Assembly: GCA_965116965.1 (NCBI GenBank)
Contig: OZ220743.1
Coordinates: forward strand, 2,914,001-2,978,000
Reading direction: 5' to 3'
Length of the DNA: 64,000 nucleotides
From: Aldehydirespirator sp965116965
GTDB taxonomy: Bacteria > Actinomycetota > Acidimicrobiia > Acidimicrobiales > Aldehydirespiratoraceae
How positions within the stretch are numbered: the stretch's first letter is position 1; every line of letters starts with the position of its first letter. This document shows positions 24,646-32,792 of the stretch, in pieces. The position numbers and the translations under genes are program-made. The notes under the pieces were generated by a model that was not told the DNA's origin, did no database searches, and saw nothing but the letters and a program-made list of their open reading frames with translations.

Positions 24646-26361
24646 ATGATGGACCACGGCCTGATCGTGGTGGGCGGCGGCGCGGCCGGGCTGGGGGCGG
24701 TGCGGGCCGCGCTCCGGGCCGGCGCCGACGTGGCCCTGGTCGCCGACTCGGCGCCGGGAGGCGACTGCACCTTCACCGGCTGCGTGCCCTCCAAGACGCT
24801 GCTGGCCGCGGCCCGCGACGGCCTCGACTTCGCCGAGGCCATGGCCCGGGTGCGCTCGACCATCGAGCACATCGCGGCCACCGAGTCGGCCGACGTCCTG
24901 CGCACCGAGGGCGCCACCGTCATCGAGGGCCGGGCCCGCCTCACCACCCACGACACGGTCGTGGTGGGGAAGCGGCGCATCACCGCGCCCCGCATCGTGA
25001 TCGCCACCGGCTCGCGGCCCTCGCTTCCCGACGACATCCCCGGTCTGGCCGAATCCCGACCGCTCACCAACGAGACCGTGTTCGACCTGACCGAGGCCCC
25101 GGAGTCGCTGGGCATCATCGGCGGCGGCCCCACGGGCTGTGAACTGGCCCAAGCGCTCGCGCTCCTCGGGGTGGAGGTGACCCTGTTCGAGTTCCACCAG
25201 CAGCTACTGCCCGGCGAGGAGCCCGAGGCCGCGGCGACGGTGAGAGCGGCCCTTCAGTCGGACGGGGTGAGGGTGCTGCGCCAGACTGGCGTCACCCGTG
25301 TAGAACCGGTCCGGCAGGGCTCGGCCGGCGGCGGGCCGTATTCGCTCCACTACCGGCTGTCCCGCTCCGGAGGGATGGGCGGCCAGGTCACGGTGGACCG
25401 GCTGCTGGTGGCCACCGGTCGAACGCCGGCGACCACCGGGCTGGGACTCACCGAGATGAAGCTCAAGCTCGGCGAGTGGAGCGGCCATGTCCTCACCGAC
25501 GAACGGCTTGAGACGTCGGTCAGAGGCGTCTACGCGGCCGGTGACGTAGCCGCCTGGCGGCTACCACGACCCCTCCGGCCGCGGGGCCGACCCCCACCCT
25601 TGTTCACGATCGACAAGATGGACGAGCAGCGGGCATCCCGCCGACGACTGCTGCGTGGTACTCCGCAAAGGGTCGGAGGGTCCCGACTCGCTCGGAGGCG
25701 GCGGCTGCGCGCCAAGTCCAGCCCGAGCCCGGCGCCAGGATCGCGAATCGTGTTCACGGTCGATCGGGCTGCGCGCACCACTGCTTCCGGCCGACACCGA
25801 GCCGACCGCCGCCTCCGACGCATGCTCACCCGCGAACGGGCGCGGGTCCGCCGTCAACGGCAGTACCACGCGGCCGTGAACCTGTCGCATGCCGCCGACG
25901 AGATGGGCCGGATCGCGGCGGGCAACGCGCTGGGCAAGGGCCTGCGAGGCCGGTTCCGGGGCGACGTAGTGCCCAGGGTGGTGTTCACCGACCCCGAGGT
26001 GGCGTCCGTGGGCGTGAGCCCGAGCGGCGCGCCCCCGGGCAGCCGGGTGGCCTACCTGCCGCTGGCCGAAGTGGACCGGGCCGTCACCGACGGCCGCACC
26101 GACGGCTTCATCGCAATCGTGGCCGGTCCCCGCCGCCTGCTGCGCAACGCGGGCGGCGGCCGCATCCTGGGAGCCGCCATCGTCGCGCCCCGGGCCGGCG
26201 AGATGATCCAGGAGATCGTGCTGGCCATGCGCACCAGGGCATTCGCGGGCCGCCTGGCCCAGGCCTCGCACGCCTACCCGACCTGGTCGAGCGGCGTGCA
26301 GAAGGCCGCCGCCCAGTTCTTCGGCGAGATAGACGGCCGCCGAGCCCGCCGCGTGGAGTGA
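24646..26361 (+). CDS. Pyridine nucleotide-disulfide oxidoreductase with a basic insertion
   Basis: About 571 residues against 450 to 480 for the family (dihydrolipoamide dehydrogenase/mercuric reductase type). FAD site VVGGGAAGLG near residue 10, redox cysteines GGDCTFTGCVPSK (about 39-51), NAD site IIGGGPTGCELAQ, and a normal C-terminal dimerisation domain ending in YPTWSSGVQKAAAQFF. Between the second FAD motif (VYAAGDVAA, to about 25554) and its usual continuation (LSHAADEMGRIAAGN, from about 25880) lie roughly 105 extra residues, very Arg-rich and low in complexity. The frame is intact. The substrate is unknown. Three nearby ATGs (24628, 24646, 24649) are possible starts. Confidence 0.85.
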   Translation: MMDHGLIVVGGGAAGLGAVRAALRAGADVALVADSAPGGDCTFTGCVPSKTLLAAARDGLDFAEAMARVRSTIEHIAATESADVLRTEGATVIEGRARLTTHDTVVVGKRRITAPRIVIATGSRPSLPDDIPGLAESRPLTNETVFDLTEAPESLGIIGGGPTGCELAQALALLGVEVTLFEFHQQLLPGEEPEAAATVRAALQSDGVRVLRQTGVTRVEPVRQGSAGGGPYSLHYRLSRSGGMGGQVTVDRLLVATGRTPATTGLGLTEMKLKLGEWSGHVLTDERLETSVRGVYAAGDVAAWRLPRPLRPRGRPPPLFTIDKMDEQRASRRRLLRGTPQRVGGSRLARRRRLRAKSSPSPAPGSRIVFTVDRAARTTASGRHRADRRLRRMLTRERARVRRQRQYHAAVNLSHAADEMGRIAAGNALGKGLRGRFRGDVVPRVVFTDPEVASVGVSPSGAPPGSRVAYLPLAEVDRAVTDGRTDGFIAIVAGPRRLLRNAGGGRILGAAIVAPRAGEMIQEIVLAMRTRAFAGRLAQASHAYPTWSSGVQKAAAQFFGEIDGRRARRVE

Positions 26362-26399
26362 CCGGCGGCGGTCTGGTGGTGGTGTCGCGCCGCTAGCAG

Positions 26400-27152
26400 C
26401 TAGCCGGTGGTGAGGCCCCCGTCGACGCTGAGGATGGCGCCGTGGATGCCGGGGCACTCGTCGGAGGCCACGAAGGCGAACAGCGCGGCGATGTGCTCGG
26501 GCCCGCTCATCGGCTTGAAGGCCATCATTCGGCGGATGAAGTGCTGGTCGGGGTCGGTGACCATCTTGAAGTTCTGGGTCATGGGGGTGTCCACCCCGCC
26601 GGGGGCGATGGCGTTGACTCGCACGTCGGTCTTGGCCAGTTCCATGGCCAGGGCCCTGGTCAACTGCACCACCGCTCCCTTGGTGGCGCAATAGTGGGTC
26701 GTGTAGGCCAGTCCCTGGAGGCCGGCGTTGGAGGCGATGTTGACGATGTTGCCGCCGGAGGCCAGCAGGTGGGGGAGCGCGGCCTGGGTCAGGAAGAACA
26801 TTCCCTTCACGTTCACGCCGAACATGCGGTCCCAGATCTCCTCGGTGACGTCCTCCACCCGGTCCTGCCACGAGAGACCGGCGACGTTGCCCAGCACGTC
26901 GATGCGCCCGAACGAGTCCACGCACGCGGCCGCGGCCTGCTTGCAGTCGGCGACGGAGCCCAGGTCGCAGTGCTGGACCGCCATCCGGCCCCCCGATCCG
27001 GCCACCCCTGAGGCGGTCTCGGCCAGGCCCGCATTGTTCACGTCCACCCCGAACACGGCGGCGCCCTCCGAGGCCAAGCGGGTCGACACCGCCCGGCCCA
27101 TGCCCGAGGCCGCCCCGGTGATGAGCGCCACCTTGCCGTCGAATCTTCCCAT
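26400..27152 (-). CDS. Short-chain dehydrogenase/reductase
   Basis: 250 residues. A classical SDR: TGAASGMG (residues 12-19) for the cofactor, NVAG-type segment (89-92), catalytic Ser141, Tyr154 and Lys158 (YCATK), and PGGVDTPMT. VFGVDVNN with an acidic residue after the second strand points to NAD(H). It ends in SVDGGLTTG, as usual. The substrate cannot be told from sequence. It converges with the flavoprotein gene, 38 bases apart. Confidence 0.93.
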   Translation of the reverse strand: MGRFDGKVALITGAASGMGRAVSTRLASEGAAVFGVDVNNAGLAETASGVAGSGGRMAVQHCDLGSVADCKQAAAACVDSFGRIDVLGNVAGLSWQDRVEDVTEEIWDRMFGVNVKGMFFLTQAALPHLLASGGNIVNIASNAGLQGLAYTTHYCATKGAVVQLTRALAMELAKTDVRVNAIAPGGVDTPMTQNFKMVTDPDQHFIRRMMAFKPMSGPEHIAALFAFVASDECPGIHGAILSVDGGLTTG

Positions 27153-27197
27153 GGGTTACCACCCGTCTGTATCGGCGCCCCTGTCCAGCCGCGGAGG

Positions 27198-27842
27198 CTA
27201 CCGGCCCGATTGGGGGGCGGTGCGGCGGAAGGTGACGCTCATGCGGGGCGGTGCGGCCGCGGCCTTTGGGACCGAGTGCTCCCAGTTCTGCTGGCAGGCT
27301 CCACCCATCACGAGCAGATCCCCCGATGCCAGGGTGAAGGACCTGCTGCGGCCGCCGCCCGCAGGCCGCAGCAGGAACCGCCGGGGGCCTCCCAGCGAGA
27401 CGATGGCCACTACGGCGTCGGCGGGATCAATCCCGATGCGGTCGCTGTGCCAGGCGACCGAGTCCTCACCACCGCGGTAATAGTTCACCCACACCGAGTT
27501 GAACCCGGCCCGGTAGCGGGTCCGCAGCGCGCCCGCCATGGCGTCGAGCAGCGGCGGCACTCCCGACGAGCCAGGCCGGACGAACGCGCCCAGCCGGGGC
27601 TCGTCGACCATCTGCCCGTACATTGGACGCTCGGCTCGTGTCCATTTCAGGCGGGCCGCCAGCAGTTCCAGCAGTTCGTCGCCGCCGCGCAGCCACCTCG
27701 AAGACGAGTCGATCCAACTGAGATCGTCCAGGTGCAGCCGCTCGACGGTCGCCGTCGGATCGATTACCGGCGGTCCCAGAGCAAAAAGGTCGCCCTGGCG
27801 GGGGCCGACGTCGGCCCGCGTGCCCGACCGGGAGATTCTCAC
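27198..27842 (-). CDS. AlkB-like 2-oxoglutarate/Fe(II) dioxygenase
   Basis: 214 residues from a GTG. It repairs alkylated bases by oxidative dealkylation in the AlkB family. Iron ligands are His132, Asp134 (WHSD) and His189 (NWEHSVPK); Arg200 and Arg206 (PRMSVTFR) bind 2-oxoglutarate. NSVWVNYYRGGEDSVAWHSD matches the ALKBH2/3-like bacterial group. TACAGT (27849-27854, minus) lies 6 bases before the GTG, so the message is probably leaderless. A LexA-box sequence lies directly upstream, implying damage induction. Confidence 0.93.
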   Translation of the reverse strand: MRISRSGTRADVGPRQGDLFALGPPVIDPTATVERLHLDDLSWIDSSSRWLRGGDELLELLAARLKWTRAERPMYGQMVDEPRLGAFVRPGSSGVPPLLDAMAGALRTRYRAGFNSVWVNYYRGGEDSVAWHSDRIGIDPADAVVAIVSLGGPRRFLLRPAGGGRSRSFTLASGDLLVMGGACQQNWEHSVPKAAAAPPRMSVTFRRTAPQSGR

Positions 27843-27855
27843 GGTCGCACTGTAG

Positions 27856-27869
27856 CGAACGTATGTTCG
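27856..27869. promoter_or_regulatory. LexA/SOS box upstream of the alkB-like gene
   Basis: CGAACGTATGTTCG matches the Gram-positive SOS operator CGAAC-N4-GTTCG exactly. It ends one base upstream of the presumed -10 box of the alkB-like gene, so LexA binding would block that promoter. Confidence 0.7.
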
Positions 27870-27884
27870 TCACACAAGCCGGGA

Positions 27885-28433
27885 TCAGTTGTCGGTGGGG
27901 TTGCGAGGATAGAGGCGAAGGTGCCTCAGATCTCCCTGCTGGCGGGCGAAGACCTGCCACCACAGCTCGTCGGGGTCCTCCGAGAACGGATCGGACCCGT
28001 CCAGCTCCAGCACGAACCAGGCGTCCTCGGCCGATTCAGCCTCGAGTTGGCCGGGCGCCCACGCCGCGTAGCCAGCGAAGATGCGCACCTCGTCCAGTCC
28101 GCCGATCTCGTCCGGATTGCGCTCCAGATCGACGGTGCCGATCCGCCCGGTCACCTGCGACCAGTTCTCATCGGCGTCGTCCAGCGCCACCGACGCCAGC
28201 GCTATCACTGAGGACTGGCTCACCGGACCTCCGACGAACACGACCCGCGGCTTGCTCACCGCCGTCGCCCAGTCTCCGATGGCGCTGCTGACGGTCAGCT
28301 CGCTGGGTCGGTTGAGCACCACACCCAGCGCACCCTCGCTGCTGTGCTCGAGCATCATCAGCACGGTCTGGCGGAAATTCGGGTCGGACAGACTCGGCGC
28401 AGCCACGAGGAGCTTCCCGCGGGTCGATTCCAT
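27885..28433 (-). CDS. YqgE/AlgH family protein (UPF0301)
   Basis: 182 residues. The family starts with a conserved G-K-LL-AxP block, here RGKLLVAAPSLSDPNFRQTV, followed by LGVVLNRPSE and FVGGPVSQ, with a late YAAWAPGQLEAE segment. The fold is known from structures but the biochemical function is not settled. It lies upstream of the alkB-like gene on the same strand, 42 bases away, yet the SOS box between them suggests separate control. Confidence 0.92.
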   Translation of the reverse strand: MESTRGKLLVAAPSLSDPNFRQTVLMMLEHSSEGALGVVLNRPSELTVSSAIGDWATAVSKPRVVFVGGPVSQSSVIALASVALDDADENWSQVTGRIGTVDLERNPDEIGGLDEVRIFAGYAAWAPGQLEAESAEDAWFVLELDGSDPFSEDPDELWWQVFARQQGDLRHLRLYPRNPTDN

Positions 28434-28545
28434 TCGTCGGTCTTCCAGCTAGCGGACGGACGGGGGGAGCGACACGGTGGCACTCCGGCGACCCCGAGCG
28501 GTGGCGGTGTGGGGCGGCGGGTATGTGGCACGATTTGGGGTCGTG

Positions 28546-29388
28546 GTGTCGACCATGCCGCCGGTGCTGCTCACGATAGCCGCTTCGGACCCCCTCGGGG
28601 GTGCGGGTGTGCAAGCCGACCTGGCCACCTTCGCCGCCTTCGGGGTCCACGGAGCCAGTGCTCTCACCGCGGTGACCGCGCAGTCGCTGACCGCCGTCGC
28701 CGCAATGTACCCGGTGGACGCCGACCTGGTGGCGCAACAGATCGACTCGGTGGCGTCGTCCTTGGGCGTGGCCGGCGCCAAGACAGGGCTGCTGCGCCGA
28801 CGCGAAGTAGTCGAGCTGGTCGCCGACAGGGTCGAGCGGGGCACGTTGCCCGCGCCGGTAGTCGACCCGGTCATGGTGGACGGGCGGGGAGTGCTGTTCG
28901 TGGCCGAAGAGGTGGAGAGCGCCTACCGCGAGCGGTTGTTCCCCCTGGCCCGGGCGGTAACGCCGAACCGGCGCGAGGCCGAGTTGCTCGCAGGAACCTC
29001 GCTGCCCGGGCCTGAAGCGGTGCTGGACTCCGCTGAAGTGTTCCGGGCGCTCGGATCTGGCGTCGTGGTGGTCACCGGCGGCGCCTTCGACGGCCAGCCC
29101 GACGACGTGGTGATCACCGCGGCCGGCGACGCCTGGGTGGAGCCCGGCAGTCGCGTCCGCACCGGAAACGTCAGGGGCAGCGGCTGCACGTTCTCGGCCG
29201 CGCTAGCGGCCGGCCTCACCCTCGGCCATGGCCTCGAGGACGCAGTGGCGTCTGCGGCCCGCTTCGCGCACTCGGCCATCAAGGCTGCGGCGGCATGGTC
29301 ACTAGGCGGCCCCGGCCCGGTATCCCACACCGTCCCAGCGCACCCCGGCCCCAACCCGCCCGACACGCCATCCCCGGCAACCCAGTGA
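28546..29388 (+). CDS. thiD: Hydroxymethylpyrimidine/phosphomethylpyrimidine kinase
   Basis: About 280 residues. It phosphorylates HMP and HMP-P for thiamine synthesis (EC 2.7.1.49, 2.7.4.7). The N-terminus LLTIAASDPLGGAGVQADL is diagnostic. VVDPVMVDGRG, TPNRREAELLAG and the anion-hole motif GSGCTFSAALAAGL are intact. GTG at 28546 or ATG at 28555 are the likely starts; an upstream GTG at 28477 would add residues not seen in the family. The C-terminus ends in a Pro-rich tail. No other thi gene is near. Confidence 0.94.
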   Translation: MSTMPPVLLTIAASDPLGGAGVQADLATFAAFGVHGASALTAVTAQSLTAVAAMYPVDADLVAQQIDSVASSLGVAGAKTGLLRRREVVELVADRVERGTLPAPVVDPVMVDGRGVLFVAEEVESAYRERLFPLARAVTPNRREAELLAGTSLPGPEAVLDSAEVFRALGSGVVVVTGGAFDGQPDDVVITAAGDAWVEPGSRVRTGNVRGSGCTFSAALAAGLTLGHGLEDAVASAARFAHSAIKAAAAWSLGGPGPVSHTVPAHPGPNPPDTPSPATQ

Positions 29389-29421
29389 ACGCGACAACCC
29401 GACACCCGCCGGACACGCCAC

Positions 29422-29454
29422 CCACATGATGTGGATGTTGGTTTACATAATGTG
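29422..29454. promoter_or_regulatory. Pair of operator-like inverted repeats
   Basis: CCACATGATGTGG (29422-29434) is a near-perfect palindrome. A second, weaker copy, ACATAATGTGG, is centred about 20 bases downstream, two helical turns. It lies about 90 bases upstream of the next gene's start, in the only AT-richer stretch nearby. Confidence 0.35.
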
Positions 29455-29543
29455 GATTTCCGGCGGCAGGCCAGGATCGCATCGACAGGCCCCCGGCCCC
29501 TGGCAGGGCGTAGCCGCTGCCGGGCCGTGTAGCTTTGTGGGCC

Positions 29544-31079
29544 GTGTCCAGGCGACTAGAGATCGAACTTACGAGCCGGCGCGATGACGGCACCTGGACT
29601 TGGCGAGCTGCCGGGGCGCGCCGGCCCAAGGGCGAAGTCCGAGGTGAGCTCCTTCCGGATGCGGCGTCGGTCGGCAGCGTTCTCAAGGCGGAGGCGGAGG
29701 GCGGGCTCGACGGCCTAGAGATAACCGCAGTGTTCGCGGCCCGCGTTCGCGCCGCGCCCACGGACCGCCTGGAGCTGCTCGGCGGCGGTTCAGGCCCCCT
29801 CGTCACCACCACGCTCGTCTCGAGATCGCGCCGCTACGACCAGGATGACCGCCGCTCACCCGACGGCGCCCGACCCCGGCGAGGCGATCGCAGGGGCAGC
29901 CGGGATGATGACGGGCGCAGAGGTCGCAAGCGCGGCCGGCGCGACGATCATGCCGAGGGCGACGGCTTCCAGCGCCGGGATCGGAGGCCTCGAAGCGACG
30001 GCCGCGGAGAACGGGACTCCGGTCGCGATGAGGGTGCCCGCGACTCCCGCGTCCGCAAGGATGGCAGGGCGCCGCGTTCGGATCGCCGTGACCGCCGCTC
30101 CGGGGACCGGCGCGCCAAGGGAGGCTCCTCCCCGGAGGATCGCAAACGTTCCGAGCGGGTTTCGCGGCCTAGAAGCCCGGGCCTCAAGGCCAAGCGGGTG
30201 CATCGCCAGGCTGTACTGGCGGCCCTGCCCGAGGACCAGCAGCCCCTGGCGCGCGAGGTACTCCGGGCGGGCGTGCCGGGAGTGCGCAAGTCGATCGAGC
30301 GCATGAACGCCAAGGCAGCCGCCGAGAGTCTCCCCCAGATCAAGTCCGAGCCGATTCTGGCGCTGGCCGAGCAGCTCGCCCCGATGCTGAAGGCGGCTGA
30401 ATGGCACGACCGGGCCGACGCGGCCCTCGCCGGAATCTCCAAGATCGACCTGCGAGACATCCGCTCCGTGATCGCGGCCGCCGATCGGACAGCCCGAACC
30501 GAGGAGACCAGGACGCTTGCCGAGAGCCTGCGAGCCGGTCTGGCTCAGCGCTTGGAAGTCGATCAACGCCAGTGGCTGGACGAGCTGGCCAGGACCATCG
30601 GCGAGGGTCGCACCATCAGAGCGTTGCGCCTGAGCTCGCGTCCCCCCAAGGCTGGGACGCCGCTGCCCCCCGACATGGCCGAGCGTCTTGCCGAACTGGC
30701 GGCCGCAGGCCTCAACCCCACCGCCAACCAGCAACGGTGGTCGACGGTGGTGGACTCGGTGGCCCTCTCCCCCGTCCGTACTCAGGTGGTCCCGGCCGGT
30801 GCTCCAGACAAGCCCACCGAGGACCTGCTCGCCACCATCGGCCGGCTGGCCGACCGGGTTCCACAGATAGCGGCTCTGTTCGGCATCGAGCCGCGGGCAC
30901 CCAGCCGGGGGGTCCGTCGACCTCCTCCGCCCCCGCCCGCTCCGGAGGCCGGCAAGCAGGCCGAACAGCCCGCCGACACCGCAGAACCCACCGACACCAC
31001 AGAACCCACCGACACGGCCGCCGGCACCGCAGAACCCGCCGAGACCGACACCGCCGCCGACACCGCAGACGCTTCATGA
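29544..31079 (+). CDS. Protein of unknown function with long Arg/Asp-rich disordered segment
   Basis: 511 residues from a GTG placed 8 bases after TAGCTT; a TTG at 29535 is also possible. Residues 1-90 form a small folded region (RRLEIELTSRRDDGTWTWR). Residues 95-210 are almost wholly Arg, Asp, Gly and Ser. From about 215 to 420 it is helical (HRQAVLAALPEDQQPLAREV, SKIDLRDIRSVIAAADRTAR), resembling an alpha-helical repeat. The C-terminus is a Pro-rich stretch followed by Thr/Glu/Pro/Asp repeats (PTDTTEPTDT). RNA or ribosome binding is plausible from composition only. It overlaps the next gene by ATGA. Confidence 0.8.
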   Translation: MSRRLEIELTSRRDDGTWTWRAAGARRPKGEVRGELLPDAASVGSVLKAEAEGGLDGLEITAVFAARVRAAPTDRLELLGGGSGPLVTTTLVSRSRRYDQDDRRSPDGARPRRGDRRGSRDDDGRRGRKRGRRDDHAEGDGFQRRDRRPRSDGRGERDSGRDEGARDSRVRKDGRAPRSDRRDRRSGDRRAKGGSSPEDRKRSERVSRPRSPGLKAKRVHRQAVLAALPEDQQPLAREVLRAGVPGVRKSIERMNAKAAAESLPQIKSEPILALAEQLAPMLKAAEWHDRADAALAGISKIDLRDIRSVIAAADRTARTEETRTLAESLRAGLAQRLEVDQRQWLDELARTIGEGRTIRALRLSSRPPKAGTPLPPDMAERLAELAAAGLNPTANQQRWSTVVDSVALSPVRTQVVPAGAPDKPTEDLLATIGRLADRVPQIAALFGIEPRAPSRGVRRPPPPPPAPEAGKQAEQPADTAEPTDTTEPTDTAAGTAEPAETDTAADTADAS

Positions 31080-31837
31080 TCGACTTCGAGACCGAGGGCA
31101 ACGTCGCCCTCATCACCATGAACCGTCCCGAGGCCCGCAACGCCATCAACGGCGCCATGTCGAGCGGTCTGGAGGGCGCCATCGACCGCATGGAGGCCGA
31201 CGACTCCCTGTGGCTCGGGATTCTCACCCACACCGGACCGGTGTTCTCCGCCGGCGCGGATCTCAAAGCGATCGCGGAGAAGCGGTTCCGCGAGTTGTCG
31301 ACGGCCCGGGGCGGCTTCGGCGGAATCGTGCTACGGGAGCGGACCAAGCCGCTTATCGCCGCCATCGACGGCCCCGCCCTTGCCGGCGGAACCGAGATCG
31401 CGCTCACCTGCGATCTGCGGGTGGCGTCCACCGCGGCCCGGTTCGGGCTCCCCGAGGTGAAGCGGTCCCTGATCGCCGCGGCCGGCGGCCTGGTGCGCCT
31501 GCCCCGCACCGTTCCCCTAGCCATTGCGATGGAGATCGTGCTGACCGGTGACCCCATCAGCGCCGAGCGGGCTCTGGCCTTGGGCCTCATCAACGATCTG
31601 TGCGATCCCGGCGAGGCGCTCGACGCCGCCCGCCGCCTCGCTGACCGGGTCAACGCCAACGGCCCCCTCGCGGTGAGGGAGTCGCGCCGACTGGTGTTGG
31701 AGAGCTTCACCCAGACCGACGCCGAGTCGGTCGCCGCGGCCGGCGAGGCTCAGATGGCTCTGCGCAACACGGAGGACTTCCGCGAGGGTCCTCTGGCCTT
31801 CATAGAGAAGCGACCACCCGTTTGGAAGGGCCGCTGA
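31076..31837 (+). CDS. Enoyl-CoA hydratase/isomerase family protein
   Basis: 253 residues of the crotonase fold, ATGA-coupled to the preceding gene. Crotonase signatures are MNRPEARNAINGAM, FSAGADLKAIAE (oxyanion hole) and DGPALAGGTEIALTCDLRVA. At the second catalytic position the family's Glu is replaced in the FGLPEVKRSLIAAAGG segment by the arrangement found in many non-beta-oxidation members. It may act on a CoA thioester, but which one is unknown. Confidence 0.9.
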   Translation: MIDFETEGNVALITMNRPEARNAINGAMSSGLEGAIDRMEADDSLWLGILTHTGPVFSAGADLKAIAEKRFRELSTARGGFGGIVLRERTKPLIAAIDGPALAGGTEIALTCDLRVASTAARFGLPEVKRSLIAAAGGLVRLPRTVPLAIAMEIVLTGDPISAERALALGLINDLCDPGEALDAARRLADRVNANGPLAVRESRRLVLESFTQTDAESVAAAGEAQMALRNTEDFREGPLAFIEKRPPVWKGR

Positions 31838-31848
31838 AGTTACAGCCG

Positions 31849-32253
31849 TTACACGATCGTGGGAATGACCCCGTGGTCGTAGAGGAATTCCGCCAGCCCC
31901 TCCACCAGGCGCAGCGAAGCCACCTCTGAGACCGGCCACCACCTGGCCTCTGAAGCGTCGCTGCCGGCGGTCGGGCTGCCGTCGGCCACGGTGGCCTCGA
32001 AGTCGAGGATCACGAAGTGATGACCCTCACTTATGCGCTCCACCCACCCGACCAGGGGCCCGCAGACGCCGCGCAGCCCGGTCTCCTCGTGCAGCTCCCG
32101 CACGACCGCCTCCATCAACAACTCCCCTGGCTCGACCCGGCCTCCGGGAACGGACCACTCCCCCACCGCAGGCGGGCGTCCCCGGCGCACCAGCAGCAGT
32201 TCATCGGCGCGGCGGACGATGGCGCCCACCGCGACCTCGGCCCGCTCGATCAT
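31849..32253 (-). CDS. NUDIX hydrolase
   Basis: 134 residues. The Nudix box runs from GGRVEPGELLMEAV to RELHEETGL, with both key glutamates present. The N-terminus VAVGAIVRRADELLLVRRG fits MutT-like or ADP-ribose-type pyrophosphatases. Its ATG overlaps the stop of the GNAT gene (ATGA), so the two are co-translated. It converges with the enoyl-CoA hydratase gene, 11 bases apart. Confidence 0.92.
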   Translation of the reverse strand: MIERAEVAVGAIVRRADELLLVRRGRPPAVGEWSVPGGRVEPGELLMEAVVRELHEETGLRGVCGPLVGWVERISEGHHFVILDFEATVADGSPTAGSDASEARWWPVSEVASLRLVEGLAEFLYDHGVIPTIV

Positions 32254-32756
32254 CCTCGTTCCGTCGGCCCGCCAGCCTCCGGCAGCGTCCGGTGCACGGT
32301 TATTGCCCGGGCTACCAGACCGTGCGTCTCGAAGAAGTTCTTGGTGTTGCGATCGCCGGGCAGAGCCAGGCTGTCCACGCCGATGCAGCCTCGCCGGCCG
32401 GCCCACGCCATCAGCAACTCCATCATGGCCTCGCCGACTCCAACGCCGCGGGCATCGGGCAGCACGTAGATGTCGCCGACGCGCCCAACCGTGGCGCCGT
32501 CGTGCAACTCCACGAGACGGATCGCCCCGTAGCCGACCACCGCGTCGTCGATGGTGCCCACCACCACCAACGCATCGTCGGCCCTCAGGTCGCGGGCCAG
32601 GCTCTCGAGTTGGGGATCGGGCCGAGCCTCCAGCCGAGCCCACACCCAGCCGCCGCGCAACTCCGACATCTCAGCCGTCGCCTGTGCCGCCAGCCCGGCC
32701 AGGCTGACGACGTCGGCTTCAGCCGCTCGCCTGGCGCCCTCAGCGATCGAGGTCAT
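32250..32756 (-). CDS. GNAT family N-acetyltransferase
   Basis: 168 residues. The acetyl-CoA-binding motif A is GRVGDIYVLPDARGVGVGEA (about 90-109), followed by MMELLMAWAGRRGCIGVDSL and a C-terminal FFETHGLVAR, which are standard GNAT strands and helices. The substrate cannot be predicted. Coupled to the NUDIX gene downstream. Confidence 0.9.
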   Translation of the reverse strand: MTSIAEGARRAAEADVVSLAGLAAQATAEMSELRGGWVWARLEARPDPQLESLARDLRADDALVVVGTIDDAVVGYGAIRLVELHDGATVGRVGDIYVLPDARGVGVGEAMMELLMAWAGRRGCIGVDSLALPGDRNTKNFFETHGLVARAITVHRTLPEAGGPTERG

Positions 32757-32792
32757 CGGCCGGATTGGGTGACGAGCATGGGATCAGGGTTG

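Noticed and set aside
25562..25870. TACCACG at both ends of the flavoprotein insertion, as a target-site duplication
   Set aside because: The two copies are in different reading frames and 302 bases apart; removing one unit would break the gene, so the match is probably chance.
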